NCBI GenBank assembly: GCA_002386065.1 | Contig: DGES01000079.1 | Span: forward strand, 2,687-14,772 | Length of the DNA stretch: 12,086 bases | Reading direction: 5' to 3' | Source: Firmicutes bacterium UBA3920 | GTDB lineage: Bacteria > Bacillota > Clostridia > Caldicoprobacterales > Xylanivirgaceae | Shown here: piece after piece, positions 6,713 through 12,086 of the stretch | Numbering within the stretch: the stretch's first letter is position 1 | Layout: each line of letters starts with the position of its first letter | Position numbers and translations under genes: made by a program | Notes under the pieces: generated by a model | The model's database searches: none | What the model was told of the DNA's origin: nothing | What the model saw: only the letters and a program-made list of their open reading frames with translations

Positions 6713-6728
6713 CTTAAATTAATCTATA

Positions 6729-8471
6729 TCATACATACTTCTTTCGCTTTATATAATGAGTATGAAGTATTTTATGTGCCTTCTCGCTATTTGGCTCACC
6801 AAAGTACTCATCATATACCTTTTTGACCGATGGATTCTCATGGGACTTTCTAATGGGAAGGTTTCTGTCTTCCTCATATATAGCATCTGCTCTAAGCTGC
6901 CATACATCTTTCTCTAGTCTTGTTTTGGCGTCTACTATGGGTTGACCTCCACCTGTTATACAACCACCTGGACAGCCCATCACCTCTATAAAGTGATATT
7001 CCTTCTCACCAGATTTAACCTGTTCAAGCAGTGCCTTTGCATTGGCAGTACCATGTGCCACCGCCGCCTTTATAACCATATTGCCAAGTGGAATAGTGGC
7101 CTCTTTAACGCCATCAAATCCCCTTACTGCAGTAATCTCTATGTCATCCATAGCCTCTCCAGTAACTAGCTCTGCCACAGTTCTAAGGGCTGCTTCCATA
7201 ACTCCTCCAGTTGTACCAAATATAACAGCTGCACCTGTGGAGTCACCAAGGGTTGGATCAAATTCTTCATCGGCTAGATTTACGAAATCTATACCTGCTT
7301 CTTTAATCATCCTACCTAGCTCACGGGTCGTAAGCACTGCGTCAACATCTGGATAACCTGAAGCACTGAGTTCCGGCCTTGCCGCCTCAAACTTTTTGGC
7401 AGTACATGGCATTATCGATACTACAAATATTTTAGATGGATCTATACCTTCTTTCTCAGCATAGTAAGTTTTGAGTACTGCACCCATCATTTCATGGGGT
7501 GATTTGCATGTAGATAAATTATCTAAAAACTCTGGATAGTTATGCTCACAGTACTTTATCCAACCTGGACTACATGATGTTATAAGAGGTAGTTTTCCGC
7601 CATCTTTAATTCTATTTAGAAGCTCTGTACCTTCTTCCATTATAGTAAGATCAGCTGCAAAATCGGTATCAAATACTCTATCAAAACCAAGTCGCCTTAA
7701 AGCAGCCACCATCTTACCCTTTACATTTGTACCTATAGGCATACCAAATTCTTCACCAAGGGCTACGCGTACTGCCGGCGCTGTCTGTACAACCACATGT
7801 AGGTCCTCATCAGACAATGCATCCCATACCTTGTCTATGTCATCTTTTTCCCGTAGTGCGCCTACAGGACAAGCTTCTATACACTGACCGCAATTTATAC
7901 AGGGAACTTCTCCTATACTGAGGCCAAATACTGGCTCTACTGCAGTGTCAAAGCCCCTTTCAGTTGCACCAATTACACCTATCTCCTGAACATTTCTACA
8001 TACAGAAATACAACGTCTACATAGAATACATTTATTTGGATCCCTAACTATGGAAGGCGATAGAACGTCTATAGTTTTCTTTGACATATCACCTTCAAAA
8101 CGTATATCCTCAACACCAAGCTTATTTGCTAAGTCCTGAAGTTCACAGTTTTGATTACGCACACAAGTCAAGCAATTTCTATCATGATTTGACAATATCA
8201 GTTCTAAATTTACTCGTCTAGCTTCCCTCACTGCTGGAGTTGTAGTTCTAACTTCCATACCATCAGTAACCGGAAGTACACAAGAAGCCTGTAATGTTCT
8301 TGATCCCTTGACCTCTACAAGACACATACGACATGCGCCAATTTCATTTATATCTTTTAGATAACATAGGGTAGGGATATCTATATTAGCTGCCCTCGCG
8401 GCTTCTAAAACAGTGCTGCCCTGTGGTACTTCCACTTCAACTCCGTCTATTGTTAGTTTAACCATTTCCAT
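6729..8471 (-). CDS. hydA: [FeFe] hydrogenase catalytic subunit (HydA/HndD type)
   Basis: 580 residues from the ATG at 8471, chosen because GGAGGG lies upstream and the next residues give the normal [2Fe-2S] domain start; a TTG at 8504 would add 11 atypical residues. Clusters in order: [2Fe-2S] Cys36/47/50/64; His-ligated [4Fe-4S] His96, Cys100/103/109; two ferredoxin-type [4Fe-4S] clusters (Cys148-158 and Cys191-201); then the H-cluster domain with L1 TSCSPGW (298-304), L2 MPCTAKKFEA (354-363) and L3 EVMGCPGGC (496-504). The C-terminus carries the small-subunit-like tail with KSHENP and ILHTHY. This is the M3 architecture of trimeric NAD(P)-linked, often electron-bifurcating enzymes. It evolves or consumes H2 in the cytoplasm with the subunits encoded upstream. 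The L1 loop has Ser where CpI has its second adjacent Cys (see findings). The H-cluster maturases HydE, HydF and HydG are not in the window. Confidence 0.96.
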   Translation of the reverse strand: MEMVKLTIDGVEVEVPQGSTVLEAARAANIDIPTLCYLKDINEIGACRMCLVEVKGSRTLQASCVLPVTDGMEVRTTTPAVREARRVNLELILSNHDRNCLTCVRNQNCELQDLANKLGVEDIRFEGDMSKKTIDVLSPSIVRDPNKCILCRRCISVCRNVQEIGVIGATERGFDTAVEPVFGLSIGEVPCINCGQCIEACPVGALREKDDIDKVWDALSDEDLHVVVQTAPAVRVALGEEFGMPIGTNVKGKMVAALRRLGFDRVFDTDFAADLTIMEEGTELLNRIKDGGKLPLITSCSPGWIKYCEHNYPEFLDNLSTCKSPHEMMGAVLKTYYAEKEGIDPSKIFVVSIMPCTAKKFEAARPELSASGYPDVDAVLTTRELGRMIKEAGIDFVNLADEEFDPTLGDSTGAAVIFGTTGGVMEAALRTVAELVTGEAMDDIEITAVRGFDGVKEATIPLGNMVIKAAVAHGTANAKALLEQVKSGEKEYHFIEVMGCPGGCITGGGQPIVDAKTRLEKDVWQLRADAIYEEDRNLPIRKSHENPSVKKVYDEYFGEPNSEKAHKILHTHYIKRKKYV

Positions 8472-8490
8472 GCCTATATCTCTCCCTCCA

Positions 8491-10287
8491 TTATTTCTTC
8501 TCAATAGCGCGGAACGGACATTTACTCATACAAGCGCCACATTTTATACATACTTCTTCATCTATCTTGAATGGACTCTTTCGCTCACCACTTATTGCAT
8601 TAACTGGACAGCTCTTAGCACATAGACCACAACCCTTACATTTTTCTTCAACTATCACATATTTAAGTAATGCCTGACACACACCTGCAGGACATTTTTT
8701 ATCTCTTATATGAGCTTCATATTCGTCTCTAAAATACCTAAGGGTGCTCAATACTGGATTAGGTGCTGTCTGTCCCAAACCACAAAGGGCAGAACTACTT
8801 ATAGTTTTAGCTAGAGTTTCTAGCTTTTCTATGTCGCCTTCTTCACCTTTTCCGCTGGTTATCTTATTAAGTATCTCAAGCATACGCTTTGTTCCTATCC
8901 TACATGGTGAACATTTACCACACGACTCTTCTACTGTAAATTCAAGGAAAAACCTGGCGATGTCAACCATACAATTATCCTCATCCATTACTATAAGTCC
9001 ACCTGATCCCATCATAGAACCAATCTCTATAAGAGAATCGTAGTCTATAGGAGTGTCTAAGTGTTCAGCTGGAATACAACCTCCAGATGGGCCACCTGTC
9101 TGAGCAGCTTTGAATTTTTTACCACCAGGTATGCCTCCTCCTATTTCATACACTATCTCTCTTAATGTTGTACCCATTGGAATCTCTACAAGACCAGTGT
9201 TATTTATATTGCCTCCTAAAGCAAATACCTTAGTACCCTTGCTCTTTTCTGTACCTATCTCTCTAAACTTTTCTGGTCCATCTAATATTATCTTAGTAAT
9301 ATTGGCATAGGTTTCTACGTTGTTTAGCAAAGTGGGCTTTCCAAATACACCCTTTTGTGCTGGGAAAGGTGGCCTTGGTCTTGGTTCTCCCCTATGACCT
9401 TCTATAGATGCCATAAGGGCCGTTTCTTCACCGCACACAAATGCGCCGGCGCCTAATCTTATACCAATATCAAAGCTGAAATCTGTTCCGAATATATTCT
9501 CACCTAGCAGACCATATTCTTTAGCCTGTTCTATGGCTATAGATAACCTTCTAACAGCTATTGGGTATTCTGCTCTTACATATATATAACCTTGATCTGC
9601 CCCCACTGCATAACCAGCTATTGTCATAGCTTCTAGTACTGAATGGGGATCTCCCTCTAATATACTCCTGTCCATGAAGGCACCTGGATCACCTTCATCG
9701 GCATTACAGCATACATATTTTTTGTCACCTTCTGCCTTTGCAGTAAATTCCCATTTGAGACCTGTAGGAAATCCAGCACCTCCTCTTCCACGAAGTCCTG
9801 ATGCCTTTATTGTATCTATAACTTCTTCAGGTTTCATTTCAGTCAATACTTTCCCAAGAGCCTTATAGCCTTCAAATGCTATATATTCATCTATATTTTC
9901 CGGATCTATGACACCGCAATGTCTTAAAGCAATACGCCTTTGCTTTTTATAAAATTCCATTTCGTCTAGAGATTTAGCAGTTTCATCTTCATGAACTGCA
10001 TCATGATATAAAAGCCTTTTAACAATACGTCCTTTCAATAAGTGCTCAGACACTATCTCAGGTACGTCCTCAGCCTTAATCCTGCTGTAAAAGGCACCTT
10101 CTGGATATACGATTACAATAGGCCCTACCTCGCACAGTCCAAAGCAACCTGTCCTTACAACCTTGACTTCATCTTGAAGGTTATGTTTTTCTAATTCTTC
10201 ATTAAATACTCGTATTACATCATCCGAGCCCGAAGAGTGACATCCAGTCCCTCCACAAACCAGAACATGTGAACGATATAATTGCAT
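8491..10287 (-). CDS. hydB: NuoF-like flavoprotein subunit of the hydrogenase (HydB/HndC)
   Basis: 598 residues. The N-terminal thioredoxin-like [2Fe-2S] domain has Cys11, Cys16, Cys48 and Cys52. The NuoF core has the glycine-rich GRGGAGFPTG (167-176) for FMN/NAD(P)H binding and GAGAFVCGEETAL, then an SLBB-like region. A [4Fe-4S] site is formed by ESCGKCSPC (Cys456/459/462) with Cys502. The C-terminus adds a CPAGVC motif (532-537) and a bacterial ferredoxin domain with two [4Fe-4S] sets (Cys550-560 and Cys580-590). This fusion is the standard form in trimeric bifurcating and NADP-reducing hydrogenases: it oxidises or reduces NAD(P)H at FMN and passes electrons through its clusters. An AGGGGGG ribosome binding site lies 7 bases before the ATG. 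The gene ends 20 bases before the catalytic subunit start. Confidence 0.96.
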   Translation of the reverse strand: MQLYRSHVLVCGGTGCHSSGSDDVIRVFNEELEKHNLQDEVKVVRTGCFGLCEVGPIVIVYPEGAFYSRIKAEDVPEIVSEHLLKGRIVKRLLYHDAVHEDETAKSLDEMEFYKKQRRIALRHCGVIDPENIDEYIAFEGYKALGKVLTEMKPEEVIDTIKASGLRGRGGAGFPTGLKWEFTAKAEGDKKYVCCNADEGDPGAFMDRSILEGDPHSVLEAMTIAGYAVGADQGYIYVRAEYPIAVRRLSIAIEQAKEYGLLGENIFGTDFSFDIGIRLGAGAFVCGEETALMASIEGHRGEPRPRPPFPAQKGVFGKPTLLNNVETYANITKIILDGPEKFREIGTEKSKGTKVFALGGNINNTGLVEIPMGTTLREIVYEIGGGIPGGKKFKAAQTGGPSGGCIPAEHLDTPIDYDSLIEIGSMMGSGGLIVMDEDNCMVDIARFFLEFTVEESCGKCSPCRIGTKRMLEILNKITSGKGEEGDIEKLETLAKTISSSALCGLGQTAPNPVLSTLRYFRDEYEAHIRDKKCPAGVCQALLKYVIVEEKCKGCGLCAKSCPVNAISGERKSPFKIDEEVCIKCGACMSKCPFRAIEKK

Positions 10288-10313
10288 ACTAATTCCCCCC
10301 TACGATAGTTATT

Positions 10314-10691
10314 CTATTTATCCTGCTCCTCATAAGCTCCAATTGTATATTCCTTTACAACTTGTCCATTGACTATATGATCTGATACAATTTTGCGTAC
10401 TTTTTCCGGTGTCATCTTTACATATGTGACCTTTTCTTCACCTGGTGTATATACTTCAACAATGGGCTCTAGTCTGCAAACACCTATACAGCCTGTCTGG
10501 GTTACAATGACATCGTTTAAATTACGCTTATTTATCTCTTCCAAAAACGCAAGCAACACAGGCCTTGCACCTGCTGCTATACCACAAGTACCCATTCCCA
10601 CTACAACACGAGTGTTTTTTCTATCTGTCCTTATATTGACCGACTCCAAGGTTTTCTTTCTTATCTCTTCTAATTCCTCTAAACTCTTCAA
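10314..10691 (-). CDS. hndB: HndB-like thioredoxin-fold [2Fe-2S] ferredoxin protein
   Basis: 125 residues. The TTG start overlaps the preceding stop (TTGA, 4 bases) and lies 7 bases after a perfect GGAGGTG, so the start is well supported. The domain has the thioredoxin-like ferredoxin outline: Cys36 in MGTCGIAAGA, then Cys68 and Cys72 in TQTGCIGVCRLEP, and a terminal helix region (VRKIVSDHIVNG). Only three cysteines are present; the second cysteine of the usual first pair is replaced. The same MGTCGIAAGA motif is, as I recall, normal in HndB-type subunits, so this looks like a family trait rather than damage. The position between the NuoE-like and NuoF-like genes matches hndABCD clusters. The protein is either an accessory subunit or an assembly or regulatory component of the complex; whether it binds a cluster cannot be settled here. 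Confidence 0.88.
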   Translation of the reverse strand: MKSLEELEEIRKKTLESVNIRTDRKNTRVVVGMGTCGIAAGARPVLLAFLEEINKRNLNDVIVTQTGCIGVCRLEPIVEVYTPGEEKVTYVKMTPEKVRKIVSDHIVNGQVVKEYTIGAYEEQDK

Positions 10692-11242
10692 GAAATAACA
10701 CCTCCGCCTATTTTTCTAATCCCATCCTCTATGTACTCTCCTATAAATTTGAGCACCTCAGGTTGGGTTATGGATATTCCCTCTATTTTTCTTTTTATAT
10801 CTCTGGTATCTAATACAAATTCGCCTTTATCTGTAATATGTCTATATATATATTCTATCTCTGGATTACATACAATAAGTGAAACTATTGTTCTATCAAG
10901 CCGTCCTAGTGGAGGCCTATCAATGTGACTTATTCTAAACACTGCTTTTACTGTTGTGCCTTTACCAAGTTTAGAATCTATATGGATATATCCACCGCTC
11001 CTCTCAGCTGCTGCCTTCAAAAGTGGTAATCCCAATCCCACCTTCCTTGTAGTCCTTGTTGTGCAAAAAGGATCAAGTATCTTCTCTATCATCTGTCTAT
11101 CCATACCAGAACCATTATCGGAAATCGAAATAGTTAAGGTATCATGGATCTTATCTTCACATACCTCTATTTCCACAATTGTTGCCTGGGCAGCAATGGA
11201 ATTTTGCACAATATCTAATATATGAAGTGATATATCCCTCAT
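10688..11242 (-). CDS. Stand-alone histidine-kinase-type ATPase in the hydrogenase operon
   Basis: 184 residues. The N-terminal two-thirds is a GHKL/HATPase_c domain: N-box HILDIVQNSIAAQA with Asn14, G1 DNGSGM (42-47), a lid containing TTRTTRK, and G2 GLGLPLLKAAAERSGG (69-84). There is no phospho-acceptor histidine domain, no membrane segment and no sensor module. The last 75 or so residues form a small extra domain I cannot place. It lies 2 bases after the NuoE-like gene without a strong ribosome binding site of its own, so translational coupling is likely, and it overlaps the next gene by 4 bases. Such ATPases recur in clostridial and acetogen hydrogenase clusters (the hydCEDBA order of Acetobacterium, from memory). 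It may be an anti-sigma-like kinase, an assembly factor or a switch for the complex. The role is not established from sequence. Confidence 0.88.
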   Translation of the reverse strand: MRDISLHILDIVQNSIAAQATIVEIEVCEDKIHDTLTISISDNGSGMDRQMIEKILDPFCTTRTTRKVGLGLPLLKAAAERSGGYIHIDSKLGKGTTVKAVFRISHIDRPPLGRLDRTIVSLIVCNPEIEYIYRHITDKGEFVLDTRDIKRKIEGISITQPEVLKFIGEYIEDGIRKIGGGVIS

Positions 11243-11244
11243 GG

Positions 11245-11727
11245 CTATTTATACTTTGCTATTATCTCTGGTATATCATCTGGTTCTAACCTTCCATATA
11301 CATCATCATTTATCATTATTACAGGTGCAAGACCACATGCACCCAAGCACCTTGTTGCCTCAAGTGTAAAGGTACCATCTTCTGTAGTACTACCCACATC
11401 TATATCAAGTACTTTTGACAGTTCATCTAGTACTTGCTGGGCACCTTTTACATAACATGCCGTTCCTAAGCATACACCGATGCGATATTTCCCCTTGGGT
11501 TTAAGTGAAAACTGGGAATAAAATGTAGCAACTCCATATACATCGGTAATTGGTATATCCAGCTCTTCTGCTATAAAGTTTTGCACCTCTATAGGTAGAT
11601 AACCAAATATCTCTTGGGCCTGCTGTAAAATCGGCATAAGTGGACCTTTATCTGATTTTTTTTCGTCAATTACCTTTTTAAGTGCTTCAAATTTCTCTTT
11701 ATTTTTCTCAATAAATGAAACTGACAT
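11245..11727 (-). CDS. hydC: NuoE-like [2Fe-2S] subunit of the hydrogenase (HydC/HndA)
   Basis: 160 residues, the usual length for this family. An N-terminal helical bundle includes ILQQAQEIFGYLP, and the conserved VYGVATFYSQF stretch follows at about 63-73. The thioredoxin-like [2Fe-2S] domain has ligands Cys86 and Cys91 (CLGTAC) and Cys127 and Cys131 (CLGAC), all present. It passes electrons to and from the NuoF-like subunit and is the third core subunit of the trimeric complex. It is the first gene of the operon: the promoter lies about 90-115 bases upstream and a GAGGGAGGG ribosome binding site precedes the ATG. Family assignment is firm; the exact electron acceptor (NAD or NADP) cannot be read from this subunit. 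Confidence 0.95.
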   Translation of the reverse strand: MSVSFIEKNKEKFEALKKVIDEKKSDKGPLMPILQQAQEIFGYLPIEVQNFIAEELDIPITDVYGVATFYSQFSLKPKGKYRIGVCLGTACYVKGAQQVLDELSKVLDIDVGSTTEDGTFTLEATRCLGACGLAPVIMINDDVYGRLEPDDIPEIIAKYK

Positions 11728-11779
11728 AATTGTTTCCCTCCCTCAACAAGTATATATCCAATATTTGTATGCTTCTTTT

Positions 11780-11797
11780 TTGATAAAAAAATCACAA
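11780..11797. promoter_or_regulatory. Rex-like operator in the hydrogenase operon leader
   Basis: TTGATAAAAAAATCACAA is an 18-bp imperfect palindrome. It matches the Rex consensus TTGTTAA-N4-TTAACAA at 6 of 7 left-half and 5 of 7 right-half positions. It lies about 10-27 bases downstream of the predicted start site near 11807, a suitable place for a repressor. Rex senses the NADH/NAD+ ratio and controls fermentative genes in many clostridia, which fits an NAD(P)H-linked hydrogenase. The central A-run makes chance matches easier. Confidence 0.4.
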
Positions 11798-11813
11798 ACA
11801 AATATCCTAGGTT

Positions 11814-11842
11814 ATTGTACCATAACGAATGATTTTTGTCAT
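11814..11842 (-). promoter_or_regulatory. Sigma-A-type promoter of the hydrogenase operon
   Basis: On the minus strand, ATGACA (11837-11842; one mismatch to TTGACA) and TACAAT (11814-11819; one mismatch to TATAAT) are separated by exactly 17 bp. The predicted start near 11807 gives an 80-base leader before the first gene. This is the best promoter match in the gap between the PHP gene and the operon. Confidence 0.65.
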
Positions 11843-11969
11843 TTATTTATATAATGATAAATTTTGAAAAAATACATAAACTTTTACACAAAAAAATATG
11901 CATATTAAATATAATATCTTTAAAATGCAATAATATTTATTTAAAATTCTATAATTCAGAGAATCTTTG
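11843..11969. other. AT-rich gap between PHP gene and hydrogenase promoter
   Basis: I see no gene here and no convincing terminator for the upstream PHP gene, only a weak AT hairpin near 11945-11967. A perfect 12-bp palindrome, AATATGCATATT, lies at 11895-11906. It could be a protein-binding site, but in such AT-rich sequence it may be chance. Confidence 0.35.
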
Positions 11970-12086
11970 TTATTTTCTAAACAAGGATAAAAGTTCATAA
12001 GCATCAAGATATTGAAGGTCTACAAACATCTCCCTCTCCATTATGTCTCCCAAAAAATGGGCATCAGATGAAAGAATATAATTATA
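11970..12086 (-). CDS. C-terminal end of a PHP-domain metal-dependent phosphoesterase (partial)
   Basis: The last 38 codons and the stop are in the window. The peptide contains LSSDAHFLGDIMERE, where S-D-A-H is the final metal-binding motif of PHP-family phosphoesterases. It ends in a short helix (YLDAYELLSLFRK). Genes of this kind (YciV/TrpH relatives) are, as I recall, often found beside clostridial hydrogenase clusters. The rest lies beyond the right edge. Confidence 0.75.
   Translation of the reverse strand, partial: YNYILSSDAHFLGDIMEREMFVDLQYLDAYELLSLFRK

Noticed and set aside
6942..7356. Long plus-strand open frames inside the hydrogenase genes, and similar ones inside the NuoF-like, HndB-like, ATPase and permease genes
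   Set aside because: They lie antisense to genes with full family motifs, have no ribosome binding sites, and have low-complexity Ser/Pro/Thr- or Ile-rich composition typical of shadow frames.
8472..8504. TTG start for the hydrogenase catalytic subunit, giving 591 residues
   Set aside because: It would overlap the previous gene and place the GGAGGG ribosome binding site inside the coding region; the ATG at 8471 gives the normal N-terminus.
11811..11826. GTTAT-N6-ATAAC dyad over the hydrogenase -10 as an alternative Rex site
   Set aside because: The half-site spacing is two bases too long for Rex and the outer TT/AA bases are missing.
1..12086. tRNA or rRNA genes, CRISPR arrays, insertion sequences, integrases or attachment sites
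   Set aside because: I looked for cloverleaf-like GC-rich segments, regular spaced repeats, transposase motifs and terminal repeats, and saw none that could be supported.

Overview
The window comes from a low-GC, anaerobic, fermentative Firmicute of the class Clostridia. The evidence is the strong AT bias, the AGGAGG-type ribosome binding sites, the frequent TTG/GTG starts, and an NAD(P)-linked trimeric-type [FeFe] hydrogenase operon. Every intact gene reads on the minus strand, so transcription runs from high to low coordinates.

Right part (about 6.68-12.09 kb): the tail of a PHP-domain phosphoesterase gene (11970-12086) is followed by a promoter with a Rex-like operator. Then comes a compact five-gene operon: a NuoE-like [2Fe-2S] subunit, a stand-alone histidine-kinase-type ATPase, an HndB-like ferredoxin, a NuoF-like flavoprotein and the [FeFe] hydrogenase catalytic subunit. 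It ends in a clear intrinsic terminator at 6678-6712. The order matches hndABCD-type and electron-bifurcating hydrogenase clusters, with the ATPase gene inserted. The complex is expected to be cytoplasmic and to couple NAD(P)H and reduced ferredoxin to H2.

Middle (about 6.0-6.68 kb): no intact gene. It holds plus-strand debris, namely the N-terminal piece of an ABC-2 permease cut off at the hydrogenase terminator, and before it short broken frames with a leftover promoter and ribosome binding sites.

Left part (1-6.1 kb): a VanR/VanS-like two-component system, an ABC transporter made of one ATPase and two paralogous permeases with large external domains, and a membrane-anchored NlpC/P60- or CHAP-like protein. 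A further gene starts at the left edge.

The most interesting signal is that the promoter of the response regulator and the promoter of the NlpC-like gene, 5.3 kb apart, are diverged copies of one roughly 82-bp element. Each carries two TTCTTA/TAAGAA boxes 11 bp apart, placed 6 bp from a -35 box. This suggests that the two-component system drives itself and the NlpC-like protein as one envelope-response module, with the ABC transporter genes between them behind a large hairpin. The substrate, the signal and the target of the NlpC-like protein cannot be read from the sequence.
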